This document shows, piece by piece, positions 18,318 through 26,846 of a stretch of DNA of 64,000 bases. The position numbers and the translations under genes are program-made. The number at the start of each line of letters is the position of its first letter. Within the stretch, counting starts at the first letter, position 1. This stretch comes from Streptomyces lincolnensis. GTDB taxonomy: Bacteria > Actinomycetota > Actinomycetes > Streptomycetales > Streptomycetaceae. Below the pieces are notes generated by a model that saw nothing but the letters and a program-made list of their open reading frames with translations, was not told where the DNA came from and did not search any database. The stretch spans positions 434,001 to 498,000 of the forward strand of contig NZ_JAIHON010000003.1 in the NCBI RefSeq assembly GCF_021173675.1, given 5' to 3'.

Positions 18318-19142
18318 TCAGGGCTTGATGCCGACCCCGGTCCACAGGCTGACCTCGGCGTCCGTGGGCGCCTCGGCGAGGGCCGCGCCGTCGGCGGCGT
18401 CCGGGCGCCAGCGGTGCCCGACGGTGACACCCGGGTCGAGCAGGTCGAGCCCGTCGAAGAAGCGGGCCACGTCCTTCCGGGCGCGGAACTGCACCGGTGT
18501 CCCCGCGCCGGTGTAGATGTCGGTGACCTTCTGCCAGGTGGCCGGGTCGAAGTCGGGCGTGCAGTGGCTCAGGGCCAGCGCGCTGCCGGAGGGAAGCGCG
18601 GAGAGCAGACGGCCGACGATGCCGTACGGGTCCTGCGCGTCGGTGACGAAGTGCATGAGCGCGTTGAGCGACAGGGCCACCGGCCGGTCCAGGTCCAGGA
18701 CCTCGGACAGTTCGGGGGCGTCGAGCAGCGCCGCGGGGTTGTTGACGTCCGCCTCGATGTAGGTGGTGCGGCCCTGCGGAGTGCTGCGCATGAGGCGCTC
18801 GGCGTACTTCAGGACGAGCGGGTCGTTGTCGGCGTACACCACACGCGCCTCGGGCACGACGCTCTGGGCGACCTGGTGCAGGTTCGGCTCGGTGGGGATG
18901 CCGGTGCCGATGTCGAGCCACTGGCGGATGCCGTGCTCCCGGGCGAGCACCCGGGTGGCGCGGTGCATGAAGGCCCGGTTCTCGCGGGCGCACACGAAGA
19001 TGCCCGGATAGGCGGCAGCCACGGTCTCGGCGGCCTGCTTGTCGATGTCGAAGTGGTCCTTGCCGCCGAGGTAGTAGTCGTACATGCGGGCGGAGTGCGG
19101 CCTGCTGGTGTCGATGCCCCGTGCGGCGTGGGTGTTGCTCAT
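18318..19142 (-). CDS. DUF574-family SAM-dependent methyltransferase
   Basis: A 274-residue protein of the actinobacterial Methyltransf_19 (DUF574) family. It has the characteristic start (HSARMYDYYLGGKDHFDID), the SAM loop WLDIGTGIPTEPN, VVYADNDPLVL and ALMHFV. Starts upstream of 19142 would add Arg-rich filler; GGGGACAGG precedes this ATG. Streptomyces genomes carry many copies, often next to WhiJ-like regulator sets as here. No substrate is established, and some members may bind rather than methylate. It is convergent with gap and lies 83 bp downstream of the DUF397 gene on the same strand. Confidence 0.88.
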   Translation of the reverse strand: MSNTHAARGIDTSRPHSARMYDYYLGGKDHFDIDKQAAETVAAAYPGIFVCARENRAFMHRATRVLAREHGIRQWLDIGTGIPTEPNLHQVAQSVVPEARVVYADNDPLVLKYAERLMRSTPQGRTTYIEADVNNPAALLDAPELSEVLDLDRPVALSLNALMHFVTDAQDPYGIVGRLLSALPSGSALALSHCTPDFDPATWQKVTDIYTGAGTPVQFRARKDVARFFDGLDLLDPGVTVGHRWRPDAADGAALAEAPTDAEVSLWTGVGIKP

Positions 19143-19225
19143 CCTGTCCCCTTCGGTGGTGTGCGCGGTGTGCCGGGCGGGTCGCGGCCGGGGCCGGCTT
19201 CGATCCTCCCCGCGGGTGGTGCGGT

Positions 19226-19477
19226 CTAGCGGGCCGTCAGGTGATCGGCGAGACCTCTCTTGATCCCCTGGACGAATGCGGCGATCTCCTCGGGCGTGTA
19301 GATCAGTGCGGGACCGGTGGGATCGGTCGACTGCCGCAGGGCGACGCGGCCGTCGGCGAGCTGCTTGGTCTGGACGCACTGGCCCCCGTTGGGGCCGCTC
19401 CACGGGCTCTCCCAGCCCTGCTCGCCGAGATCGGAGGCGGGCATCCCGTTGTACACACTGCCGTCGGCGATGGTCAT
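19226..19477 (-). CDS. DUF397 small protein
   Basis: An 83-residue protein with the DUF397 core: GWESPWSGPNGGQCVQTKQLADGRVALRQSTDPTGPALIYTPEEIAAFVQGIK (given as the span of residues 20-73). These small acidic proteins are encoded after WhiJ/BldB-associated HTH regulators in streptomycetes, where genetic work suggests they modulate or antagonise the DNA-binding partner. Its ATG overlaps the stop of the upstream HTH gene by 4 bp (ATGA), so the two proteins are coupled. The frame extends further upstream only across the HTH gene. Confidence 0.9.
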   Translation of the reverse strand: MTIADGSVYNGMPASDLGEQGWESPWSGPNGGQCVQTKQLADGRVALRQSTDPTGPALIYTPEEIAAFVQGIKRGLADHLTAR

Positions 19478-20373
19478 GAGTACTCCTTGCGCAAGCGGTG
19501 CAGCAGAGCCCTGCTGTCCGCGGAGGAGGTCAGAAGGGACATCCGGTTGTGCGCCTCCAGATGGGCCGCGACGTCGGAGCGCTGGTCCAGGTACACGGAG
19601 GCGGACAGGATTTCGCTGTAGACGACGTCGGGCAGTTCCGGTTCCTCGAACCGGAAGTAGGTGAAGGGCGCGCACGCGCCGACGTGCGCTCCCGCCGAGA
19701 ACGGCACGATGTCGACGCTGACGTGGTCCAGCTCCGAGACCTCCAGGAGCCGGTCGATCTGCTCCCGCATGATCTCCGGACCGCCCGCCACCCGGTGCAG
19801 GACGGCCTCCTCCATCACCACCCACAGGGTGGGGGCGTCGGCCTTCTCCAGCAGGCTCTGGCGGCGCAGCCGCAGATCGACGCGCCGCTCCAGGTCCTCG
19901 TCGCTCTCGTTGGGGAACCCGCCGCGCAGGACGGCCCGCGCGTAGCCGTACGTCTGCAACAGCCCGGTGACGTACTGGGGTTCGTAAGTGCGAAGGGTCT
20001 TGGCGCCGCTCTCCAGGCTCACGTAGGCGGTGAACCAGCTGGGCACCACGTCACGGTAGGCGTGCCACCAGCCGGGCTCGTTGGCCCGGTCGGCCAGGTC
20101 GATGAACTCGTCGATCTCCTGCTGTCCGGCCCCGTAGGTCTGGAGCAGCTTCTCCACGTACAGGGGCTTGAGACCGACCTCCGCCTTCTCCAGCCGGCGA
20201 ATGGTCAACGACGTCACACGCAGGGCCTTTGCCGCGGCGTCCAGCGATACGCCCGCGTCCAGCCGCCGTTCCTGGAGCCGACGGCCCAGGATCATCCGCA
20301 GGACCGTCGGTGCGCTGGAGCCCGCACCCGCACGAGCGTCACTCACTGCCGCCACCTCCTGATGCTGTGTCAC
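19474..20373 (-). CDS. XRE-family HTH regulator with DUF5753 domain (WhiJ-like)
   Basis: A 299-residue regulator. An XRE-type helix-turn-helix lies at about residues 29-85 (LGRRLQERRLDAGVSLDAAAKALRV, LTIRRLEKAEVG). A DUF5753 domain follows from about residue 100 to 285 (YEPQYVTGLLQTYGYARAVL; FRFEEPELPDVVYSE). This architecture, with DUF397 directly after and an anti-sigma-like ATPase divergent to it, matches the WhiJ group of developmental regulators. The ATG at 20373 is followed by a short acidic lead; a later start is possible. It is divergent from the ATPase gene over a 289-bp spacer containing several dyads. Confidence 0.88.
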   Translation of the reverse strand: MTQHQEVAAVSDARAGAGSSAPTVLRMILGRRLQERRLDAGVSLDAAAKALRVTSLTIRRLEKAEVGLKPLYVEKLLQTYGAGQQEIDEFIDLADRANEPGWWHAYRDVVPSWFTAYVSLESGAKTLRTYEPQYVTGLLQTYGYARAVLRGGFPNESDEDLERRVDLRLRRQSLLEKADAPTLWVVMEEAVLHRVAGGPEIMREQIDRLLEVSELDHVSVDIVPFSAGAHVGACAPFTYFRFEEPELPDVVYSEILSASVYLDQRSDVAAHLEAHNRMSLLTSSADSRALLHRLRKEYS

Positions 20374-20477
20374 CAGCGCCTGTCCGGCGGAGAGTTAAAG
20401 ATGCCGCCAAACGGATATCGTCTTGTTGAAATTATCAGGGAGACGGTTGCAGTGTGAACTCGGCTGCGAGCATAGTT

Positions 20478-20547
20478 ACTTGTGCAAGTGGTTCCTCCGA
20501 ATAGGGAGGCGCCGCTGTCAACTGGCGTTCCGCTACGCAGAGTTGAC
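20478..20547. promoter_or_regulatory. Dyads between the HTH and ATPase genes
   Basis: Two inverted repeats lie in the 289-bp divergent spacer. ACTTG-N2-CAAGT is at 20478-20489. GTCAACT (20517-20523) is mirrored by AGTTGAC (20541-20547) over 17 bp; the latter contains TTGAC, a possible -35 box for the ATPase gene. They are natural candidates for binding by the adjacent WhiJ-like protein. Confidence 0.4.
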
Positions 20548-20662
20548 GTGCGCCGACGCTCCGAATCCGCGCGGACGCCACGCTGGGAACACCCCTCTCC
20601 CGGCAGATCCGCCGCTTGCCCCTCCTCCCCCCTGCGCTTCTCACTGACGGAAGGCGACAAGC

Positions 20663-21109
20663 GTGTCCCCCCACACGACTTCCTCCCCCCAGCTCTTAGA
20701 CGCCGTGAGCCCGGAGCGTACGCACTGGATCGAACTCCCCGCGCAGCGCTCCAGCGTCAGAGTCGCCCGCCGCTCGGTGAACGCCCGCATGACCGCCTGG
20801 GGACTGCCCGCCGAGATCTGTGCGGACGCGGTGCTGCTGGTGTCGGAACTGGTCACCAACGCGGTGTGCCACACGCGCAGTGTGCAGGTCCTGTGCGGCG
20901 TCGGACGTGTGACGGACGACTGTCTGCGCCTGGAGGTGCACGACCACGACGTCAGGGCGGACAGGCTGCCCCGCTGCGAGGCGGGGCCCGAGGACGAGAG
21001 CGGACGCGGACTGTTCCTGGTCCAGGAGATCGCGCGCACCTGGGGATTCGCCCGCTCCCGCCTCACCGGCGGCAACGCGGTCTGGGCGACCTTGATGATC
21101 GGCGGCTGA
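20663..21109 (+). CDS. Anti-sigma-factor-type ATP-binding protein (HATPase, RsbW-like)
   Basis: A 148-residue GHKL ATPase-fold protein. N-box region: DAVLLVSELVTNAVCHT; G1-like LEVHDHD; G2 ESGRGLFLVQEIARTWGF; the end is VWATLMIGG. The size and order match the RsbW/SpoIIAB-like kinases that abound in Streptomyces, usually binding sigma factors or their antagonists. The start is GTG 20663 with GGAAGG upstream. It is divergent from the WhiJ-like HTH/DUF397 pair, completing the usual triad. Its target sigma factor, if any, is not encoded here. Confidence 0.85.
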   Translation: MSPHTTSSPQLLDAVSPERTHWIELPAQRSSVRVARRSVNARMTAWGLPAEICADAVLLVSELVTNAVCHTRSVQVLCGVGRVTDDCLRLEVHDHDVRADRLPRCEAGPEDESGRGLFLVQEIARTWGFARSRLTGGNAVWATLMIGG

Positions 21110-21148
21110 GAGGGCACGTTCGAGAGGGGCGGCCGAACTGCCCGATCG

Positions 21149-22753
21149 TCAGAAGCCGACGTCGGCGGGCCGGTAGGCGGGAGGCCGGCGCACACGACTG
21201 GCCTGCTCGTAGGCGTACGCGAGGCGGAGCAGGGTCGGCTCGCTCCACGCCGTACCCATGAAGGTCACCCCCACCGGCAGGCCGAACGCGAACCCGGCCG
21301 GGACGCTGATCGCGGGATGTCCGGCCAGCGCGGCGGGCGTCGACGCGCCACCGGTGTAGCTGTCCCCGCGGACCAGGTCGATCTTGGCCGGCGGACCGCC
21401 CGTCGGCATGACGAGCGCGTCCAGGCGGTGGCGGCGCAGCACCGCGTCGATGCCCTCGGTGCGCGAGAGCCGGTGGTTGGTGGCCAGGGCCTCGCGGTAC
21501 TCGCTCTCGCCGAAGTCCAGCTCGTGCACCGCCTCCAGCCCGTCCTGCCGGACATAGCGGAGTTCGCGGTCGGCGTGCGCGCGGTTGAAGGCGATCAGCT
21601 CGGCCAGGCTGCGGGGATGGTCGCCGGGGGCGTTCGCCAGGTAGGCGTTCAGCCCGCGCTTGATCTCGTACGCCTGGACGACCATCGAGCCGGGCAGGTC
21701 CTCCAGTTGTTCGGCGGTCGGGATGTCGGCCGGGTCGACCACGGTCGCGCCGGCCTTCCGCAGGGTGGCGATGGCCCGCTCGGCGATCTCGTCGGCGTGG
21801 TGGCTGTAGCCGAAGTACACCGTGCGGGGCACGCCGATCCGGGCCCCGCGCAGCCCGTCGGCGTCCAGGAAACGGGTGTAGTCGCGGTGGAAGTGCCCGC
21901 GGCCCGCCCGGGTCGCCGGGTCGCGGTCGTCGAGACCGACCAGGGTGCCGAGCAGGATCGCGGCGTCGCGGACCGTGCGGGCGATCGGGCCGACACTGTC
22001 CTGGCTCGGCACACCCGGGATCACTCCGCCGCGCCCGACCAGGCCGACGGTCGGCTTCACCCCGACCACGCAGTTCGCCGAGGCCGGGTCGATGATCGAG
22101 CCGTTGGTCTCGGTGCCGATGCCGGCGACACAGAGGTTGGCCGCGGCGGCCACCGCGGTACCGGAACTCGACTCGTTCGGCGACCGGTCCAGCTTGTACG
22201 GATTACGGGTCTGCCCGCCGCGGGCGCTCCACCCGGCGTGATGGGTCAGCGACATCCCGCCCGCCCACTCGCTCAGGTTGGTCTTCCCCAGGACGACCGC
22301 ACCCGCCGCCCGCAGCCGGGCGGCGACCGTGGCGTCCCGGGCCGGACGCAGGCCCTCCAGGGCGAGCGACCCGGCCGTCGTGCGCATCCGGTCCGCGGTC
22401 TCCACCAGGTCCTTGAGCAGGACGGGCATCCCGTGCAGCGGCTGGCGACGGTCCCCTTCCGCGTCGAGGCGGCGGGCCTCGGCGAGCGCGTCCGGATTGA
22501 CCTCGATCACCGAGCGCAGCAGCGGGTCGACGCGCTCGATGCGTTCCAGGTAGTAGCGGGTCAGGTCTACGGCGGTCAGCCGCCCGTCGGCCATCCGCCG
22601 ACGGAGTTCGGTGATGCCGAGTTCGTTCAGGTCGGTGGGCGCGTCGGGTTCGCCGCCCGTGGCGCGGGCGGAGGCTTCGCCGAGCCACGGCGAGGCCGCC
22701 GTGGCGGTGCCCAGCGCGAGCATGGTGCGGCGGGAAGGGGCGATCCGGTCCAT
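21149..22753 (-). CDS. Amidase-signature enzyme, Tat-exported
   Basis: A 534-residue hydrolase. SRRTMLALGTATAASPWLG is a probable Tat signal. The amidase-signature triad is visible: K114 in VLLKDLVET, the cis-serine in NESSSGTAVA (about S196), and the nucleophile S219 in TETNGSIIDPAS. The signature is unusual: TNGSIID replaces the common TDGGSIR-like phrase. The family cleaves amide bonds of many small molecules, so the substrate is open. No Shine-Dalgarno precedes ATG 22753, but TAGCGT (minus strand) ends seven bases before it, suggesting a near-leaderless mRNA. It lies downstream of the mannosidase operon but is separated from it by a large hairpin. Confidence 0.88.
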   Translation of the reverse strand: MDRIAPSRRTMLALGTATAASPWLGEASARATGGEPDAPTDLNELGITELRRRMADGRLTAVDLTRYYLERIERVDPLLRSVIEVNPDALAEARRLDAEGDRRQPLHGMPVLLKDLVETADRMRTTAGSLALEGLRPARDATVAARLRAAGAVVLGKTNLSEWAGGMSLTHHAGWSARGGQTRNPYKLDRSPNESSSGTAVAAAANLCVAGIGTETNGSIIDPASANCVVGVKPTVGLVGRGGVIPGVPSQDSVGPIARTVRDAAILLGTLVGLDDRDPATRAGRGHFHRDYTRFLDADGLRGARIGVPRTVYFGYSHHADEIAERAIATLRKAGATVVDPADIPTAEQLEDLPGSMVVQAYEIKRGLNAYLANAPGDHPRSLAELIAFNRAHADRELRYVRQDGLEAVHELDFGESEYREALATNHRLSRTEGIDAVLRRHRLDALVMPTGGPPAKIDLVRGDSYTGGASTPAALAGHPAISVPAGFAFGLPVGVTFMGTAWSEPTLLRLAYAYEQASRVRRPPAYRPADVGF

Positions 22754-22788
22754 GCACCGAACGCTAGGGCTCCGCGCCGCCGATCTCG

Positions 22789-22851
22789 CTCCGGCCGGCC
22801 CCCGGATCGAACAGGGGGAGTACCCCCTGCTCCGTCGGAGGCCGGCCGGAG
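22789..22851 (-). terminator. Nested double hairpin after the alpha-mannosidase gene
   Basis: An outer stem of 12 perfect base pairs (CTCCGGCCGGCC at 22789-22800 with 22840-22851) encloses an inner hairpin CAGGGGG-AGTA-CCCCCTG (22812-22829). It begins 6 bp beyond the alpha-mannosidase stop and lies before the amidase start. There is no T-run. It probably ends the mannoside operon or stabilises its 3' end. Confidence 0.7.
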
Positions 22852-22857
22852 CCGCGG

Positions 22858-25800
22858 TCAGCTCCCGACGGCGGGCCGCAACCGCAGCGTGAGGATCTGG
22901 AAGGGACGCAGGGTCACCTCCACGCCGGCATCGGTGTGCCGGTGGGACGCCGGGTCGTCGACAGGGCGCTCCAGGAGATCCGTCGCGGTGACCGACGCCA
23001 ACGGGAAGGCGGTGGTCAGGGTGGCCCGGACACGGGTGCCGCGGGATTCGTAGAAGCGGACGACGACGTCGCCGCTGCGGTCGTCGGCGAGCTTGACGGC
23101 CTCCACGACCACCCCCTCGTGGTCGACCGTGACCAGCGGGGCGACCGTCGCACTGCCCGGCACCGCACGCTCGGGCAGGTTGAAGCGGTAGCCCTCGCGG
23201 GTCGCCTCGGCGACATCGGCGCCGATGACGAGCGCGTAGCCGAGCCGGTGCGTGCCCTGGTCCTGGTCGGGGTCGGGGAAACGGGCCGCGCGCAGCAGGG
23301 AGAGGCGGACCGTGGTGGTCGTGCCCCCGTCGGAGCGGACGTCACGGGTGACGTCGTGCCCGTAGGAGGAGTCGTTGACCAGCGCGGCACCCCAGTCCGG
23401 CTCGCCGACGTGCAGGAAGCGGTGCGCGCAGACCTCGAACTTGGCCGCGTCCCAGCTGGTGTTGGTGTGCGTGGGCCGCTCGACGTGCCCGAAGGGGATC
23501 TCGGCGGTCGAGTGGGCGGCCCGGACGTCCAGCGGGAAGGCGGCCTTGAGGAGCTTCTCCCGCTCGTGCCAGTCGACGACGGTGTCGATGACGAGCCCAC
23601 GGGAGCCGGACGGCAGGGACAGGGTCTGCTCGATCCGCGAGTCGCCGAAGACGCGCACCACGCGGACGCCGGTGCCGTTCGCGGTGACGGACTGAGCATC
23701 GGTGAGGTCGCGGACGGTGTTGCGGTAGAAGACGTCGATGTCCCAGGCGTCCCACTGGTTGGGGAAGTCCTGGTGCAGCTGGAGCAGGTTGCCGACCGCG
23801 CCGGGCGCCAGGGCCTCGCGGCCGGCGGTGTGGTCGTAGGCGGAGGTGATCAGACCGCGGGCGTCGACCACGACCCGCACCAGGCCGTTGTCGAGGACGA
23901 AGCCGTCCCCGTCGGGCACCGGCGTCACCGGAGTGGTCTTGGACGTGCGTGGGCCCGCGCCGAGGGCCGGCACGCCGCCGCGCGCGTGCGGCGCGGCGTT
24001 GAAGACGACCGTGCCGCCGCCGGGATTCCCGGCCAGTGTGCGCTGGGCCTCGCCGATCAGCTCCTCCAGCTCCCGGGCGACGGCCGCGTATGTCTCCTCC
24101 GCCTCGCGGTGCACCCAGGCGATCGACGTGCCGGGCAGGATGTCGTGGAACTGGTGCAGCAGCACCGTCTTCCACAGCCGGTCCAGGGCCTCGTACGGAT
24201 AGGCCTGCCCGTGCCGGACCGCGGCCGTCGCCGCCCACAACTCGGCCTCGCGCAGCAGGTGTTCGCTGCGCCGGTTGCCCTGCTTGGTGGCGAGCTGGCT
24301 GGTGAGGGTGCCGCGGTGGAACTCCAGGTACAGCTCGCCGGACCACACCGGGGCGCCGCCGTTCGCCTCGTACTCGTCGTGCGCGCGCCGGAAGAAGTCG
24401 GCCGGGCCCTCGATCTCGATGCGGGGCGAACCCTCCAGGTCTTTCAGGCGGGCGGCGCGGGCGAGCATCTCGCGGGTGGGACCGCCGCCTCCGTCGCCGT
24501 AGCCGAACGGGATGAGCGAGCTGTTGGAGCCGCTCTTGTCCTGGAAGTTCCGGACGCTGTGGGCCACTTGGTCGCCGGAGAGGTCGCCGTTGTAGCTGTC
24601 GACGGGCGGGAAGTGGCTGAAGATCCGGGTGCCGTCGATGCCCTCCCACCAGAAGGTGTGGTGCGGGAACTTGTTGGTGGTGTTCCAGGAGATCTTCTGC
24701 GTCAGGAACCAGCGCACCCCGGCCAGCTTCATCAGCTGGGGCAGGGCCGCGTTGTAGCCGAAGGTGTCCGGCAGCCACATCTCCTCGGTCTCGACGCCGA
24801 ACTCCTCCAGGTAGAACCGCTTGCCGTGCACGAACTGGCGCACCAGGGCCTCGCCGCCGGAGATGTTGGTGTCCGGCTCCACCCACAGGCTGCCGCTCGG
24901 CAGGAACTGTCCGGTCTTCGCCTTCTCCTGCGCCCGCGCGTACACCTCCGGCCGGTGCTCCTTGAGCCAGGCGAGCTGCTGCGCCTGGGACATCACGAAC
25001 TTGAACTCGGGGTGCTCGTCCATGAGGTGGGTGACGTTGGAGACGGTCCGGGCCACCTTGCGGACGGTCTCGCGCAGCGGCCACAGCCAGGCGGTGTCGA
25101 TGTGGGCGTGTCCGACCGCCGAGATCCGGTGCGCGCTCGCCTGCGCGGGCGCCGCCAGGACGGGGGCGAGGGCGGATCGGGCCGCCGCCGCGCTGCCGCC
25201 GACGTCCTGGAGGTCCACCGCGTCCAGGGCGTGTTCGACCGCCCGCAGGATCTGCCAGCGGCGCGGGTCCTGGGGTGCCAGCTCCGGCATCAGCTGGCCC
25301 AACACCTCCAGATCCTGGACCAGTTCGTGCACATTCCGATCGAGCACGGCCAGGTCCAGGCGCCGCAGCCGGTACAGGGGCTCGCCCGGGTCGGCGGCCG
25401 GGTCGCCCAGCCAGGGTGCGGGACCGCCCACCGAGGTGGGCCCGAAGGTGAGCTCGTCGGGGGCGGTGTGCATGACGACCGGGTTGGCGGCGGCCTCGAC
25501 GAAGACGGTGAACTCCTCGCCGCCCACCGCCCGTTCGGCCACCGGAACCCAGATGTTGCGCGGATTGAGCGCCTTCACGGCGGTGCCGTCGGGCCGGTAG
25601 ACCAGACCCTCGGCGGAGAAGCCGGCGGAGTGGGTGGCGAAACCGAGGTCCAGGACGGCCTCGACCGTCTGGCCGGCCCAGTCGGCCGGGACCGTACCGC
25701 TGACCTTGAACCAGCTGGTGGACCAAGCGGGCCCCCAGTGGTCCCCGACCCGGGCCGGGCGGTAGGGCGCGGCCAGAGCTTCGCGGACCGGGACCGGCTC

Positions 25801-25920
25801 GCCGGGGACGTGCCAGACCTCCACGTCGAGGGGGACCGAACGGGCGTGGACGGCAGGCCGGATGCGCTCGCCCAGCACCCGGGCGAGCCGCTGCTCGGTG
25901 ACGTCACGATCGTTGTGCAT
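22858..25920 (-). CDS. GH38 alpha-mannosidase
   Basis: A 1020-residue cytoplasmic enzyme (no signal peptide). The N-terminal galactose-binding-like region is followed from about residue 260 by the GH38 catalytic domain: VGHAHIDTAWLWPLRETV with the zinc-binding His/Asp, and MWLPDTFGYNAALPQL, whose aspartate is the nucleophile. The helical mid-domain and C-terminal beta domains (ending FQILTLRLRPAV) complete the family length. It retains configuration and removes alpha-mannosyl residues, presumably from oligosaccharides brought in by the three ABC transporter genes encoded just upstream. The start at 25920 (MHNDRDVTEQ) has only a weak AGG; upstream frame extension overlaps the permease. It is the last gene of the operon. 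Confidence 0.93.
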   Translation of the reverse strand: MHNDRDVTEQRLARVLGERIRPAVHARSVPLDVEVWHVPGEPVPVREALAAPYRPARVGDHWGPAWSTSWFKVSGTVPADWAGQTVEAVLDLGFATHSAGFSAEGLVYRPDGTAVKALNPRNIWVPVAERAVGGEEFTVFVEAAANPVVMHTAPDELTFGPTSVGGPAPWLGDPAADPGEPLYRLRRLDLAVLDRNVHELVQDLEVLGQLMPELAPQDPRRWQILRAVEHALDAVDLQDVGGSAAAARSALAPVLAAPAQASAHRISAVGHAHIDTAWLWPLRETVRKVARTVSNVTHLMDEHPEFKFVMSQAQQLAWLKEHRPEVYARAQEKAKTGQFLPSGSLWVEPDTNISGGEALVRQFVHGKRFYLEEFGVETEEMWLPDTFGYNAALPQLMKLAGVRWFLTQKISWNTTNKFPHHTFWWEGIDGTRIFSHFPPVDSYNGDLSGDQVAHSVRNFQDKSGSNSSLIPFGYGDGGGGPTREMLARAARLKDLEGSPRIEIEGPADFFRRAHDEYEANGGAPVWSGELYLEFHRGTLTSQLATKQGNRRSEHLLREAELWAATAAVRHGQAYPYEALDRLWKTVLLHQFHDILPGTSIAWVHREAEETYAAVARELEELIGEAQRTLAGNPGGGTVVFNAAPHARGGVPALGAGPRTSKTTPVTPVPDGDGFVLDNGLVRVVVDARGLITSAYDHTAGREALAPGAVGNLLQLHQDFPNQWDAWDIDVFYRNTVRDLTDAQSVTANGTGVRVVRVFGDSRIEQTLSLPSGSRGLVIDTVVDWHEREKLLKAAFPLDVRAAHSTAEIPFGHVERPTHTNTSWDAAKFEVCAHRFLHVGEPDWGAALVNDSSYGHDVTRDVRSDGGTTTTVRLSLLRAARFPDPDQDQGTHRLGYALVIGADVAEATREGYRFNLPERAVPGSATVAPLVTVDHEGVVVEAVKLADDRSGDVVVRFYESRGTRVRATLTTAFPLASVTATDLLERPVDDPASHRHTDAGVEVTLRPFQILTLRLRPAVGS

Positions 25921-25952
25921 GGGATGCCTGTTTCTGTACGGAGTGGGGGGAG

Positions 25953-26846
25953 TCAGCCCTTGAGCGCGCCGCCGAGCGCGAAGCCGCCGCCGAGCTTGCG
26001 GGCCAGCAGGAGGTAGAGCAGGACGACGGGCAGCGAGTAGAGGAGCGAGAAGGCCGACAACTGCCCGTACTGCGTCTGGTCGTGGGCGCTGAGGAAGGTG
26101 AACACGCTGACGGAGGCGGGGAGTTTCTCCGGCGACAGCAGCAGGATGAAGGGGACGAAGAAGTTCCCCCACATGCCGATGAACGTGAAGATGGTGACCA
26201 CCACGACACCGGGCCGCATCAACGGCAGCACCACCCGCCACAGCACCTGCATGGTGTTCGCGCCGTCGATCCGGGCCGCCTCCTCCAGGACGACCGGCAC
26301 GCCGTCCATGAAGTTCTTCATCAGCCAGATCCCGAACGGCAGCGCGGACGCGGCCAGGAACAGCGTCGTGCCGGGCATCGAGTCGATCAGGTTGACCTGC
26401 ACGAACATGCTGTAGACCGGGATCATCACCGCCGTGATCGGCAGACCGGTGGAGAACAGGATCGTGTACAGGAACGGCCGCCGAACCCGGGAGCGGTAGC
26501 GCGAGAGCGGGTAGGCGCACAGCACCGACGCCACCACGGTCGCCGCCGTCCCGAAACCGCACAGCAGCAGGCTGTTGAGCATCGGCCGGTAGGTGGTGTC
26601 GACGTTGAGGACCGCGTCGAAGTTGTCGAACGTCAGCGACGAGGGCCACTGGAGCCGGAAGCTGTTGGTGTCGCTCACGGACGCGAGGACCATCCACAGC
26701 AGGGGCAGCACATAGAGCACCGACACGGCGAGCAGGACGGCGTTGATCGCGACGCGCCCGGGCCGGACGCGCCGCCCGCGCGGCGAGCGGGACGCGACCG
26801 GAGTCCTCTCGACGGTCGCGGCGGGTGGGGTGGCGACGGCGGCCAT
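25953..26846 (-). CDS. Sugar ABC transporter permease, MalG-type
   Basis: A 297-residue membrane protein with six hydrophobic segments and the CUT1-family EAA loop EEAARIDGANTMQVLWRVVLP, which docks the ATPase. The basic N-terminus (RSPRGRRVRPGR) is typical of MalG-like subunits. Its ATG overlaps the upstream permease stop by one base (TGATG). No ATPase gene is present in the operon; in Streptomyces such importers share the multiple-sugar ATPase MsiK. The substrate is inferred from the following GH38 gene to be an alpha-mannoside oligosaccharide. Confidence 0.9.
   Translation of the reverse strand: MAAVATPPAATVERTPVASRSPRGRRVRPGRVAINAVLLAVSVLYVLPLLWMVLASVSDTNSFRLQWPSSLTFDNFDAVLNVDTTYRPMLNSLLLCGFGTAATVVASVLCAYPLSRYRSRVRRPFLYTILFSTGLPITAVMIPVYSMFVQVNLIDSMPGTTLFLAASALPFGIWLMKNFMDGVPVVLEEAARIDGANTMQVLWRVVLPLMRPGVVVVTIFTFIGMWGNFFVPFILLLSPEKLPASVSVFTFLSAHDQTQYGQLSAFSLLYSLPVVLLYLLLARKLGGGFALGGALKG

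Noticed and set aside
22936..26016. A 1026-codon plus-strand open frame
   Set aside because: It is the antisense shadow of the GH38 gene; low-complexity Gly/Val/Arg/Asp content.
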